A stretch of DNA of 64,000 bases from Dugong dugon (lineage: Eukaryota > Chordata > Mammalia > Sirenia > Dugongidae): the NCBI GenBank assembly GCA_030035585.1, contig CM057472.1:91261601-91325600 (forward strand), in the 5' to 3' direction. The notes under the pieces were generated by a model. The model worked only from the letters and a program-made list of their open reading frames with translations. It had not been told where the DNA came from and made no database searches. Positions 23,216-36,485 of this stretch are shown one piece after another. Position numbers and translations under genes: made by a program. Positions within the stretch are counted from its first letter, which is position 1, and each line of letters opens with the position of its first letter.

Positions 23216-23697
23216 ATAATAAGCACTTTTATTATATGGATAGAAAGAGTGAAATATAAGGATCATTTGTTTAGTAAAAGACAAGAGGTAAACGTTGTGA
23301 CATTACATAAATTAATTTATATTTCCTTGCAATTTATATTACAAAAATAATCCATAATTGCAATATGATTCACTGCTGTAGCATTAACAACCTTTCAACT
23401 TTGCAAAGCCATAGGAAGAGAATGATAAACTGAATAGAAAACATAGAAGATGTGGGGAAAGAGTCCCAAATTCTTGGTTGGACCAATAGAAAATCTTGGT
23501 CCAACATTTCTTGTTCTTAATAATGGTGAGACATACATAGACACACACACATATATTGCTAACAATTTGTCGAGTCCTGCTTTCACAAATGCAACAGAAC
23601 CCATTAAATAGCCTACAGGGTGAGGATCAAGACATACGTTTGTCCGAAGCTCACTGAGCTCTTCTAAGAAGCCAGTTTTGCTTCTTTTTGAAAGGCT
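23216..23697. other. Unassigned DNA
   Basis: AT-rich. No gene or named repeat. Confidence 0.5.
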
Positions 23698-24734
23698 GTG
23701 AAGTGCTGCTCAGCTGGGAAACTGCTTCCCTGGTCCACACCGCCACACTGGTTGGATCCCCGGGGCCTTTTTTCTTCTTTTTTGCTTGTTTGGTTTTTTT
23801 TTTTTTGTTGTTGTTGTTTTGTTCTGTTTTGTCTTGTTTGTTTTCTTTTTCTTTTTGCTGCTTGTGAACCCCTTCTAGCCAGGCTGTACTACCTGGCTTG
23901 GGAGTCACTTCCCCAGTCTCCAAAGCTCCTCCAGTGGGATCCCTGAAGATTTTTTTTTTTCTTTTTCCTTTTTGTATTTCTTCATTTCTCAGTTTCTCAT
24001 CTCTCTATACTTGGCTTCTTTTCCTGTCTCCTGGATAGCTGGCACTGTGTAACACCTCAGCTCCTTCTAGCCAGGCTGTACTTCATGTCTTTGGAGCCCC
24101 TTCCCCCATCTTCATAGCTGCACTGGTGGGATCCCTGGGGGCTTTCCTTTTCTTTTTTATAAAAATTTTTATTTATTTATTTTTTCTTTTTCTTTTGTCC
24201 TTTCTGTTTTTTTCTATTTCTCAGTCCTCATCTCTCCACTCCAACAGCAAGCTCCCTTAGCACTCGTTTGTGTATGTGTGTGTGTATGTGTTTGTTTGTT
24301 TCTGTTTGTTTGTTTTTGGCTCCTGTTTCTCTCTGCTCTCTCTCCTCTTTCCCTTACTCATCTTAGCTCCACACAACACAACCTCTCCCCTCCTTCCTGC
24401 CTATATGCACTGTGAGCTGAACATCACACCCCCGAGCTGCACAGGCACAGCTGACTATAACCTGCCCTGCACTGATTCACAGCACACCCTGTTGGACCTA
24501 GTATGTGCCACATACAACCCATCCTAGCCCTTCCCCTTCAGCTAGACCTGCCCTGCTGCACCATAACTGAGCGACTGGCCTGGCCCAATGGAGAACGAAG
24601 TGAAAAACATTGTGCCCAGAGATGAACAAACAACAAAGAAAATACAGCCTGTCTGCTCAGACATTACCAAATAAAACAAAAAGCAGGACAAAACAAACAA
24701 ATCTACAATCAATAAATGAAGAAAATAACTATTG
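23698..24734 (+). promoter_or_regulatory. L1 5' UTR with tandem monomer-like units
   Basis: Three diverged units follow one another, each with a CTGTACT/CCTGG block, a GGATCCC landmark and a long pyrimidine tract. The GGATCCC landmarks fall near 23,755, 23,937 and 24,128, giving a period of about 182-191 bp. Repeated promoter monomers are known in rodent L1s; here the resemblance is structural. The promoter role is inferred from position. Confidence 0.6.
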
Positions 24735-25800
24735 AAAGTCCCACAGACAGCAGACGATATCAAAACATATAAAAAAACAGGACAGGATGGTTCCAGTAGG
24801 CATACAAAATAAAACATAAGATGACTTTCCAGTAGAAGAAAATGCACTAAAACTACCTGATAGGAAATTCAGATCTCTAATATTCAGAGCTATCCAAGAG
24901 CTGAAGCAAAAGGCAGACAAAAGTGCGTAAAATATAGACAAATTCATGGAAAAGGCAGAAACTTCATGGAACATACAGGCAAAAAATGGAATAATTCAGG
25001 AAAATAATACAGGAACAAAATGCCAAAATAAATTCATGACTAGAAATTATACAAAAACAACAATTAGAAATCCAAAAGATAAACAACAAGATTTCAGAAA
25101 TGGACAGTGTCATAGAAGGACTGCAGAGCAGGTTTGAAAAATGGAAGACAGGATAAGCAAAACTGAAGACAAACACATGGATACAACTTTGTTTGAGGAA
25201 AAATCAGAAAAAAAGAAAAATGAAGAAACCCTGAGAATTCTGTGGGATACAATCAAAAGCAAAAATCTGCAAATGATTGGAGTTTCAGAACAGGGGGAGA
25301 AAACAGAAAACACAGAGAGGATCATTGAAGAATTGCTGACAGAAGACTTCCCTAATATCATGAAAGATGAAAAGCTGACCATCCAAGAAGCTCAATGAAC
25401 CCCATGTAGTATAGACCCCAAAAAGAAAATCACCAAGGCATATCATAATCACTCTCACAAAAACCAAAGACAAAGAAAGAATCCTGAAGGCAGCTCGAGA
25501 AAAATGAAAAGTCACATACAAATGGGAAAAAATAAGATTATGCTCTGATTACTTGACAGAAACCAGCAGGCAAGAAGGCAATGGGATGACATATATAACA
25601 GCTTGAAAGAAAAGAAAACTGCCAACCAAGAATAACATATCCTGCAAAACTCTTGTTCAAATATGATGGTGATAAGATAAACAGAAATTAAGGGAATATG
25701 TAAAAACCAAACCAAACTTACAAAAATTATTAAAGGGAGTCCTTTAGCTTGAGAACAAACAACATCAGACCAGAACCTGAATCTAGAATGCAAGATTGTA
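24735..25800 (+). pseudogene. L1 ORF1, decayed
   Basis: ORF1p of L1 is a trimeric RNA-binding chaperone that coats L1 RNA in the cytoplasm. This copy aligns by eye with the intact ORF1 at 55,913-56,962. The start position has no ATG. The coiled-coil part is broken by stops. An 85-codon open piece (25,141-25,398) carries the end of the coiled coil and the beginning of the RRM (NLQMIGVSEQGEKTENTE). It stops at a TGA where the intact copy continues. The C-terminal part (AATGGGATGACATATATAAC; CCTGCAAAACTCTTGTTC) is readable only in pieces. No functional protein is expected. Confidence 0.85.
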
Positions 25801-26174
25801 CCAGCCTGTTACCAACCTAGGAAATGAACACTCAAGGACTGTCCAAAACCAAAAGACTGCAATAGGGATCCAGAGAGGTTGACCTGTAAATGACAACAAT
25901 GTCAAAACAATGAAAGAGGGAATAAATGGTTTAGATATAGAACTTTTAATGGAGAGGAAGACAAGCCAATACTAAGTAATAATAGACTGGTTCAAACCTA
26001 GGAAGATAAGGGTAAATTTCAAAGTAACCACAAAGAAAGTTAATAAAAGAAGAAAAACATAAAGTCTCAATAAAAACAAAATCTACAAAAACTAAAGAAA
26101 TGAAGAAAAAAATCCACAAACAAAAGGAATTCAGCACAGGAGAGTAAGAGGAACAAAGAAAATGTCAGCACTAC

Positions 26175-26208
<34 letters not shown>

Positions 26209-26216
26209 ACTACAAA

Positions 26217-29200
26217 ATGACATGAATAAACTCACACCTATCAATAATTGCACTGAATGTAAATGGCTTAAATGCACCCATAAAGAGACAGAGTGACAGA
26301 ATAGATTAAAAAAAAATACATAATCCATGATTATGCTGTCTATAAGAGACACACCTTAGAAACAAAGACGTAAATTTATTAAAAATCCAAGAATAGAAAA
26401 AAATATAGCAAGCAAACAGCCACCAAAAAAGAGCAGGAGTGGCAATACTAATCTCAGATAAAATAGACTTTAAAGCAAAAGCCACCATAAAAGACAAAGA
26501 AGGACACTATATAATGAATAAAGGGACGATTCATCATGAAGACCTAACCCAAAATCCATAAAACAAACTCTAACAGCACTGAAAAGAGAAATTGAAAGTT
26601 TCACATTAACAGTAGGAGACATCAACACACCACTCTCAGTAAAGGACAGAACACCAGGAAAGAACCTCAGCAAAGATACAGAAGAGCTAAAAGGCACAAT
26701 CAGCCAACTTGACCTCATAGACATACATAGAACACTCCACCCAACAGCGGCAAAGTACACCTTCTTTTCCACGTGGAATATTCTCCATAATAAATCACAT
26801 CTTAGGTCACAGAGTAACCCTCAACAAAATCCAAAACATTGAGATAATACAAAGTATCTTCTCTGACCACACCATAAAGGTAGACATTAACAACAGGGAG
26901 AGCAAGGAAAATATCAATTGCATGGAAACCGAATAACACCCTGCTTAAAAACTACTGGGTAATAAAAGAAATCAGAAATGGAATCAAAGAATTCCTAGAA
27001 TCAAATGAGAATGAAAACACATCATACCAAAACCTTTGGGACAAAGCAAAGGCAGTCCTCAGAGGACAATTTATAGCAATAAATGCAAACATCAAAAAAG
27101 GAAAAAAGACAAAATCAAAACATTAGCTATGCAACTCGAACAAATAGAAAGAGAACAGCAAAAAAAGCCCATAGCCACCAGAAGAAAGGAAATAATAAAG
27201 ATCAGAGCAGAAATAAATGAAATAGAGACTAGAAAAACAATAGAAAGAATCGACAAAACCTAAAGTCGGTTCTTTAGAAGGATCAACAAAATTGAGAAAC
27301 CACTGACCAAATTGACCAAAGAAAAACAGGAGAGGACGCAGATAACCCAAATAAAAAATGAAATGGAGGACATTACAACAGATCATAACAGAGTACTATG
27401 ACAACTATACTCCAACAAATTTGAAAACCTAGAGGAAATGGACAAATTTCTAGAAACACACTACCTATGCAAATTAACACAACATGATATTGAAAATCTG
27501 AACAGACACATAACTAGAGAAGAGATTGAAAAGGTAATAAAAAAAAAACTTCCAACAAAAAAAAAGCCCTGGCCCAGATGGCTTCACTGGAGAATTCTAC
27601 CAAATATTCAGAGAAGAGCTTACACCAGTACTACTCAAACTATTTCAGAATATAGAAAAGGAAGCAAGACTTCTGAATTCATTCAGTGAAGTCAGCATAA
27701 CTTTAATACCAAAACCAGGCAAAGACACCACAAAAAAGGAAAATTACAGACCAATGTCTCTCATGAATATAGATGCAAAAATCCTCAACAAAATTCTAGC
27801 CAATAGAATTCAGCATCTTATCAAAAAAATAATATACCATGACCAAGCAGGATTCATACCAGGTATGCAAGGATGGTTCAGCATTAGAAAATCAATTGAT
27901 GTACTCCACCACATAAATAAAAGTAAAGAAAAGAATCACATGATCATCTCAATTGATGCAGAAAAGGCATTCAACAAAGTCCAACACCAATTCCTGATAA
28001 AAACTTTCAATAAAATAGGTATAGAAGGGAAATTTCTCAACATAATAAAGGGCATCTATTCGAAACCAACAGCCAACATCATTCTTAATGGAGAGAGGCT
28101 GAAAACATTCCCCTTGAGAACAGGAACAAGATAAGGATGCCCTTTATCACCATTCCTATTTAACATTGCATTGGAAGTTCTAGCTAGAGAAACAAGGCAA
28201 GAAAAAGAAATAAAGGGCATCCAAATTGGTAATGAAAAGTTAAACTGTCCCTGTTTGCGGATAATATGATACTATGCATAGAAAACCTAAAAGACTCCAT
28301 GAGAAAACTACTGGAACTAATAGAAAGATTCAGCAGAGTAGCAGGATACAAGGCAAACGTACAAATATCAGCTGGATTCCTATACACCAATAAAGAGAAC
28401 GATGAAAAGGAAATCAGGAAAACAATACCATTTATAATAGCCCCTAAAAAAATAAAATACTTAAGAATAAATCTAATCAGGTTATAAAAGACCTGTACAA
28501 AGAAAACTACAAAACACTACTGTGAGAAACAAAATAGAACTACATAAACAGAAAAACATACCATACTCATGGATAGGTAGACTCAACATTGTGAAAATGA
28601 CAATTCTACCCAAAGCAGTTTACAAATACAATGAAATCCTGATCTGAATGCCAACAACATTCTTTAAAGACATGGAAAAACTAATCATTGACTTTATATG
28701 GAAAGGGAAGAGGCCCTGGATAAGTAAAGTACTATTGAAGAAGAACCAAGTAAGAGGACTTGCACTACCTGACCTCAGAACCTACTACACAGCTAAGGTA
28801 GTCAAAACAGCCTGGTACTCGTACAAAGACAGATACATTGACCAATGGAACAGAATTGAGAACCCAGATGTAAATCCATCCACCTATGGTTACTTGATGT
28901 TTGACAAGGGCCCAAGGGTCAAATGGGGAAAAGACAGTCTTTTTAACAAATGGTGCTGGCAAAACTGGATATCCATCTGCAAAAAAATGAAACAGGACCC
29001 ACACCTCACACCATATACAAAAAATAATACAAAATGGATCAAAGACATAAATATAATGCCAAAAAGTATAAAGATCACAGAAGAAAAAATAGGATCAACA
29101 CTAGAGTTCCTAATACAGGGCATTAATAGGATACAAACCATTACCAACAACACACAAACTCCAGAAGATAAGCTAGATAACTGGGGTCTTCTAAAAATTA

Positions 29201-29972
29201 AACACTTATGCTCATCAAAAGACTTCACCAAAAGAGTGGAAAGAGAACCTACAGACTGGGAAAAAAATTTTGGCTATTATGAATCAAACAAAGTTCTAAT
29301 CTCTAAAATCTACAGGAAAAGCCAACACCTCTACAATAAAAAGACAAATAATCCAATTAAAAAACGGGTAAAGGAGATGAACAGACACTCCACCAAAGAA
29401 GACATTAAAATAGCCAACAGACACATGAGAAAATGCTTGGGATCACTAGCTTTCAGAGAAATTCAAATCAAAACCACAATGAGATACCATCTCACCCTGG
29501 CATTACTGGCATGTATCAGAAAAACAGGAAATAACAAACGTTGGAGAGGCTGCTGGGAGATTGGAACTCTCATGCACTGCTGGTGGGAATGCAAAATGAT
29601 ACAACCATTTTGGAAAACAATATGAAGCTTCCTTAGAAAGCTAAAAATAGAAATATCATATGATCCAGCAATCCGAATCCTAGGAATATGTCCTAGATAA
29701 ATAAGAGTCATCGCACGAATAGGTATATGCACACCATGTTCATTGCAGCACTGTTCACAATAGCAAAAAGATGGAAACAACCTAGATGCCCATCAACAGG
29801 TGAATGGATAAAGAAACTATGGTACATACACACAATGGAGTATTATGCAATGATAAATAATAATGATGAGTCTGCAAAGTATCTCATAACATCGATGAAA
29901 CTGGAGGACATTATGCTGAGTGAAATAAGTCAATCACAAAAGGACATATATTGTATGAGACCAGTACTGTAA
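26217..29972 (+). pseudogene. L1 ORF2, decayed
   Basis: ORF2p combines an APE-type endonuclease, reverse transcriptase and a C-terminal CCHC region. The ATG lies at 26,217-26,219, directly after a 32-nt A-run. The endonuclease is broken early (TAG near 26,301). RT pieces are readable at 27,438-27,689 and 27,754-28,134 ([28 protein letters not shown]). The latter ends in TAA where the RQGCP motif should be. The catalytic FADD box reads FADN: the second Asp codon is AAT at 28,263-28,265. The longest open piece (28,648-29,625, 325 codons) covers the RT thumb to the Cys-rich region, where the first Cys of the CCHC set is replaced by Arg (RWRGCWEIGTLMHCWWEC). It is inactive. Confidence 0.92.
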
Positions 29973-30908
29973 AAACTCATGAAAAAGTTTACACACAAAA
30001 AGAAACAATCTTTGATGGTTACGAGGGAAGGTAGGGGTGGGGATGGAAAAACATTAAATGGATAATAGATAAGTGGTAACTTGGTGAAGGGTAAGACAGT
30101 ATACAATACTGGGAAAGCCAGCACAACTTGTACAAGGCAAAGTCATGGAAGCTTCGTAGACAATCCAAACTCCCTAAGAAACAGAATTGCTGGGCTGAGG
30201 GTTGTGGGGACCGTGGTCTCTGGGAACATCTAGCTCAATCAGCCTAACATAGTTTATAAAGAAAATGTTCTACATTCTACTTTGGTGAGTAGCATCTGGG
30301 GTCTTAAAAGCCTGTGAGCAGCCATCTAAGATACTCCACTGGTCTCACCCCTTCAGGAGCAAGGGAGAATGAAGAGAACAAGACACAAGGAAAAGATTAG
30401 TCCAAAGGACTAAAGAACCACATCTACTACAGCCTCCACCAGATTGAGACTAGTACAACTAGATGGTGCCTGGCTACCACCACTGACTGCTCTGACTGGG
30501 ATCACAACAGAGGATCCCGGACAGAGGTGGAGAAAAATGTAGAACAAAATTCTAACTCACAAAAAAAGATCAGACTTATTGGCCCAACAGAGACAGCAGA
30601 AACTCGAGATCGTGGCCCCTGGACACACTTTTAGCTCAGTAATGAAGTCACTCCCAAGGTTCACCTGACTGCCAAAGATTAGACAGCCCCATAAAAGGAA
30701 ACAAGACTAAATGGGCACAACAGCCCAGGGACAAGGACTAAAAGGCAGGAGGGGATGGGAAAGCTGGTAATAGGGAACTCAAGGTCGAGAAGGGAGACTG
30801 TTGACATGTAGTGGTATTGTTAACCGATGTCATAAAACAATATGTGTACTAACTGTTTAATGAGAAACTAGTTTGTTCTGTAAACCCTCATCGAAAGTAC
30901 AATAAAAA
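29973..30908 (+). other. L1 3' UTR
   Basis: Noncoding tail shared with the L1s at 37.5-39.2 kb and 50.2-51.7 kb: GGTGAAGGGTAAGACAGTAT, TGAGCAGCCATCTAAGATAC, CTAGATGGTGCCTGGCTACC, GGGAACTCAAGGTCGAGAAG, CATAAAACAATATGTGTACT, ending in AATAAA. This copy has a single terminal unit. Confidence 0.88.
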
Positions 30909-32329
30909 AAGTGTTGTGATAAAGAAGATTTATGTTTATTAAAATGAGAATGGAAATTTTAGGAAGTAACAAACAAATATAAAACAAATACTTGATTTCC
31001 TTTTAAAAATTATTTATTTTTCAATGTGCTGTAAGATATAAAAGTTAATGAGGAACTGATTTTTTCAGCAGGATTTTTTTTTTCCCACCTAGCCATTATT
31101 CACTTAAAAGACATAGAAACTTATCCTGTGAAAATCTTAAAACCAATTCTTCCTACTTTGTGTTCTTGGCATGTGGTCAAAGAAAATGCCAGTCAAGATA
31201 TAATGTGAATAAAAAGACTAACCTTACAAGTAGTATCAATTCTTGGAAGTGCTAAGCTGATGGAAGAGAACGAAGGAAGCCATTATCAACTTTCTGTAAT
31301 GAAAATGAATAAATACCAAAAAGAGAAAGTGCAGAATCCAGAGAAATAACTAATAGGTGTCATAACAATTAGTAATTCAAGGTATATACCATATATTTCT
31401 GTAAAATCCATTTAAGGAGCATGTCACATCATTTAGAACAGTTAATTGATAGCTACTCTCCATTACTCTTTTATGCTTAATATGAACTTTCAAATTTAAA
31501 ACAAGTTTATGTATTACATTATTATTTTTTCTGAATTATTCCCATCAGTAAGGAAGTGATTCCATGCAAAGACATTGAGAATTCACTGTCATTTACTTTC
31601 AGCTGTATTGATTTCAGTTTGAAATGAATTGTTTATACTGTTTTGTGAGAGAGGACGTTTATTTTTCCCTACATCTGATGAGTGTCTCTTTTTTTGGATT
31701 TATATTTCAAGGGCTATATTTTCCAAAAAGTTTTAAAGCCGTATTTATTATGCCCTTGACTAGCAATATATTATCCTAGAACTCTTCAAGGGAAAACTTC
31801 TTTGTCCTACCATCTTACCTGTAGGGAGCTATGATTTAAAAACAAAAAATTGTATAAGATTATGAAAAACATAGCAATGATGCCATCACAATCAATAGTT
31901 CATAATCTTGGGCACTCTTGGTCTAAAAAAATCAATACAGAGAAATCCTTGCGTTCTGCTCTTGGCCTGAATAAACATATACGTCATTCGGTCCCTGATT
32001 TAAAACGATCATACATCCAAGTCACATTTTTTTGAGGAAGGGAGACTCTTTTTCCTTACAAACAACTTATTTGGCCTATTCTGGATTTTTAACATCATAT
32101 ACAAAAGATATTCACTGAAATATGTAAACAGAAAATTATGAATATGCCCTGTCCTTTTTATCCTACATAATGAAATACTTTTATTGCTCTATGTGATATT
32201 GTCAAAAAGTCCTAAACCCTGTAGCTAGAAACAAAGTCTACAAATGAGCCAGCTTCTGTAGTTTCAAGAAATAGCCTGGACTGGGAAGTGCCTATCTGTA
32301 CATCTACCCAATAATACAATGGATAAAGT
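30909..32329. other. Unassigned AT-rich DNA
   Basis: No gene or named repeat. Confidence 0.5.
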
Positions 32330-32715
32330 TTGTTATAATCTCAAAATTGAATATTACACAGCAAGGAAAATAAACACTAACACTGTATGCAAGAACATGA
32401 ATGAAATCATACAGACATAATGTTGAACAAAAGAAGCTAGATCCAAAATAAGGTATACTCCAACTCTCTTTATATAAAGCACAATAAGTAATCTATGCTT
32501 TCATATGTCAGGATAATGGTCACTCTTGAGGGGGGAGGTTTATGTGTGGCTAATAACTGGAAAGAGAGTAAAATGGGCTTACTGTGGACTGGTAATGTTC
32601 TGTTTTTTAACTTGAGTGCTGGTTATTCAGGTGTATTCAGTGTGTGAAAATGCATCAAGCTGTACATTCATGAGATGTAAACTCTTTTGTACGTATATTA
32701 TGCGTGATGAAAGAT
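32330..32715 (+). mobile_element. L1M-type 3' end fragment
   Basis: GAATATTACACAGCAAGG, GCAAGAACATGAATGAAATC, GTTGAACAAAAGAAGCTAG, ATGGTCACTCTTGAGGGGGG, GAAAATGCATCAAGCTGTAC are the familiar end of an old mammalian L1. Confidence 0.75.
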
Positions 32716-33265
32716 AGACAAGGATTCTTCCTTACTTCTTTCAGTGAAATGAAGTGTCTATTCCCACTCTTCCTGAATTTGAGCTAGCCTTAGTGACTTG
32801 ATCAATGGAATGCAGAGTAACTGACATTCTGAGACTTTCAAGGCTGAATCATTAAAAAGCCTTGCAGCTTCTGCCTTGGCCAGTTGGGAAAAAACCCTCG
32901 TAGAGTTCTAAGCTATGCCATGCATCTGACTACCTTGGCTGAGGTTGCTTGATGTGAGCAAACCCAAGCCACAAAGAGACGTCCTGGGTAGGAACTTGAG
33001 TTGCCAAGTTTCTAGTCATCATTACTAAGGTACCAGCCATGTGAGTGAAGCTCTCCTGGCTCTTCCAGACAAGACCATGTGTCAGCTGAATATCACAGAG
33101 TGACTCAGTTCATGTCTCTTAGAAAAGAAGAATCATTCAGCTGATTCTTGCCTAAATTCCTGACCCACAAAATCATAATACAGGATAAAATAGTTGTGGG
33201 TTTAAGCAAAAGTTTGATGTAGTTTGACATACAGAAATAGATAACTGGAACATATTGTACTTCAA
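32716..33265 (+). repeat. Old LTR/MER-like repeat, unnamed
   Basis: AAAAGCCTTGCAGCTTCTGC, ACCAGCCATGTGAGTGAAGC, AAATTCCTGACCCACAAAAT and AGAAATAGATAACTGG follow a familiar mammalian repeat order. The family is not assigned. Confidence 0.45.
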
Positions 33266-35097
33266 TAAAAATATTTTTAAAATCTCAAGAAAGTAATTTA
33301 TGATCATTTTTCATAAAAACTACCCTTTAACCAACAGAAGGCTACTTGTTCACAAGCTGTTTAAAGTTTCTACCTGAAAATACATGTAATTCTTTGGAAA
33401 TTAATTAGGGGCTAGGACCTAGAGCTACTGTTTATGCTATTCCATAATATCACATTGTCTCCAGCTGCAGAAATATAAGTTATTTGATCCATATTTTTGA
33501 CAATAATATTAGTAAACAAATCTAAATTCAATACATTTACAACCACATAAATATCACCAACGATTAAGTTACATTTAACAATGAAATTTTTATAACATAA
33601 TTTCAAGATCACAGACTGTGAATGATTTAGCAACAGTTGACATAATTTTTCTGTATAACATAGTGATTTTTGCTGACTTAAAAAAACCTAGGCATCACTT
33701 TATTTCTTGAGTTTGAAAATATAGATGTATTCAACCCTCTCTGTTTCTTAAACTTTCATGTAAGAAAATATCAAACTTTAGAATTATTTTACACAGTAAT
33801 ATTTTTTTATCTAAGTAGACTGAATGCTAATGTCTTTGTCTTATTAATTAAGTAAATAACAATAAACTATATTTTAAAAGTTATTAGCTAAGGATAGAAA
33901 ATCTCAAATTTATCACGTTTTTTAAAAAAAGAATGAGTGAATGTATTGTGAACTTTCTATGCATATAACGGTAGATTATATATACCTTTGAAGGGTTAAA
34001 TCAACACTTTTGTGGACCCAAAAATAGAATGGAAAGTAATCTTAAGAAAAAAAATAATAATAAAAACTAACTACTGGCTGTCACCCTACTCTTTGGTCTA
34101 TACATCCTGTACTTCCAGGAGAGTTGGAATCGGTGCACTTGCTTCAACATTGCAACAGGATGAAACTCCAGATGCTCACAGATGGCAGTCCTACAAACTT
34201 AATTAAAACTCATGCTTTATTATGCCAAAACGGGAACACTGAAAAAGCCTTGCCCAAAGAAAACGTTCATGTTTTTTCTCTCTCATCTCCAACCATCCAG
34301 AAAACTTTAGGGGTCATGGACATGGAGGCAAAAGTCTTTTCTTGTTTCCAGACAGGGGAGTGAAATGCAGTTACAATCTATTAACCTAAATACTGATTCA
34401 GATTCAAGTTCCACAAACAATTACGGGTTATGTGCTATGTACCTGGTACTGTACTACTGATTCAATCAGGGTTTAATGCAAATGTTATAAAAATGAACAA
34501 AAAGTACAAGCTCCTTCAACAATATGTATTAAACACTTAATATATTCTGGCCATGATGTATATTTTATTGCAATTGTTTTTTTTGTTTTTGGTAGTTGTT
34601 GAGGGGCACCCATTTTACTTTCTCTTCAAAACTACTGAAATTAGCTGACCATCTTACATGTGTTTATCATTACTTTAGGCTCTAACATTTTTTTTTTTTT
34701 ATTTATCTTGAAAGCCCATATTGTGTTTTTACATGACCTCATGCAAAGGTACAAGCCACCAAATAAGAGAAGGCCTGGTTAACACCTGAGACTTTCATGG
34801 GGGATCCCTTGAGAGCTACTCCTTAGTAGTGGGAGTGTGCCAGATGTAGGCAGAACCTAGACTTAAAATCAGTTCAATCATGGTTTTTTTTTAAATAAAA
34901 TTTCCTTCAATCTGACTATCAGAGGATAGGATGAGGCTTCTCTGAATAAAGCACACATCTTTCAGAGCCTCCACAACTTTGCATGCATGATGGCTGGCAT
35001 TCAATTAAAAAAAAAAACAAAACAAAACAGATACTCCAAGAAACAGAAAAAGAAAACAGCTTGGAAACAGACTCACAGATAACTCAGTTACTGTAAT
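33266..35097. other. Unassigned AT-rich DNA
   Basis: No gene or named repeat; A- and T-runs near 34,688 and 35,006. Confidence 0.5.
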
Positions 35098-36485
35098 TAT
35101 ATTCTTGTTGTTAGGTGTCTTCGAGGTCTGATCTGACTCATAGCGACCCCATGTACAACAGAATGAAACACTTCCCAGTCCTGCATTATCCTTACAATCG
35201 TCCTTATGTTTGAGCCCATTGTTTCAGCGACTGTAACAATCCATTTCATTGAGGTTCTTCCTCTTTATTGCTGACTCTCTACCTTACTATGCATGATGCC
35301 CTTCTCCAGGGACTGCTCCCTTCTGATAACATGTCCAAAATGTGTGAGATGAAGTCTTGCCATCCTTGTTTCCAAGCAGAACTTTGGCTGTACTTCTTCC
35401 AAGACAGACTTGTTTGTTCTTCCAGCAGTCCATGGTATATTCAATATTCTTCCTCAACACCATAATTCAAAGGCATTAATTCTTCTTCAGTCTTCCTTAT
35501 TCATTGTCCAGCTTTTGCATGTATATGAGGCAATTGAACATATCATGGCTTGGGTCAGATGCACCTTAGACCTCAAAGTGACATCTTTGGTTTTGAACAC
35601 TTGAAATGGGTCTTTTGCAGCAAATTTGCTCAATGCCATAGTCCCATTGATTTCATGGGCATTGATTGTGGATCCAAGTAAGATGAAATCTTTAACAACT
35701 TCAATCTTTTCTCCGTTTATCATGATGTTGCTTATTGGTCCAGTTGTGAGGATTTTTTTTTCTTTATGTTGAGGTGTTATCTATACCTAATGCTGTAGTC
35801 TTTGATTTTCACCAGTAAGTGCTTCAAGTCCTCTTTTTTATCAGCAAGCAAGGTTGTGTCATCTGCATATCACAGGTTGTTAAGGAGTCTTCCTCCAATC
35901 CTGATGCCACATTCTTCTTCATATAGTCCAGTTTCTTGGATTATTTGCTTAGCATACAGATTGAATAAGTATGGTGAAAGGACACAATCCTGACGCACAC
36001 TTTTCCTGATTTTGAACCATGCAGTATCCCCTTGTTCCATTTGAACGACTGCCTCTTGGTCTATGTACAGGTTCCTCATAAGTGCAATTAAGTGTTCTGG
36101 AATTTCCATTCATTGAAATGTTATCCATAATTTGTTATGATCCACACGGTTGAATGCCTTTGCATAGTCAACAAAACACATGTAAACATCTTTCTGTTAT
36201 TCTCTGCTTTCAGCCAACTTCCATCTGACATCAACAACAATATCTCTCACTCCATATCCTCTTCCGAGTCTGACTTGAGTTTCTGGCAGTTTCCAGTTGA
36301 TGTATTGTTGCAACCGTTTTTGAATGAACTTCAGCAAAATTTTACTTGTGTGTGATATTAATGATATTGTTCGATAACTTCCACAGTCTACTGGATCACT
36401 TTTCTTCAGAATGGGCACAAATATGAATCTCTTCCAGAGTAGATTAGCCAGGTAGCTGTCTTCCAAATTTATTAGCATTGAAATT
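35098..36485 (-). pseudogene. RTE (BovB-like) LINE, RT and 3' end, decayed
   Basis: A 5'-truncated RTE on the minus strand. Its 3' tail lies at 35,100 (complement of TCGCTATGAGTCAGATCAGA). Readable RT pieces run 36,478-36,197 (FVPILKKSDPVDCGSYRTIS, the fingers), 36,109-35,870 (RQDCVLSPYLFNLYA, the region before the catalytic Asp pair, with RQG changed to RQD) and 35,723-35,487 (INGEKIEVVKDFILLGSTIN). The catalytic box lies near 35,865 and reads ADD after a TATGC-like start. Breaks between pieces make it inactive. It abuts an older L1 piece at 36,486. Confidence 0.9.

Larger units (their letters stand above)
23698..30908 (+). mobile_element. Near full-length L1, decayed
   Basis: LINE-1 of about 7.2 kb with 5' UTR, ORF1, a roughly 420-nt spacer, ORF2, and 3' UTR ending GTACAATAAAAAAA at 30,898-30,910. 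It is the same family as the minus-strand 50-58 kb element, judged from shared ORF and UTR landmarks, but far more mutated. No target duplication could be found, so the 5' limit is approximate and the 5' end may be truncated. Confidence 0.9.

Noticed and set aside
23651..23923. Lys-rich minus-strand frame over poly-pyrimidine DNA
   Set aside because: Produced by T-rich tracts of the L1 5' UTR read in antisense.
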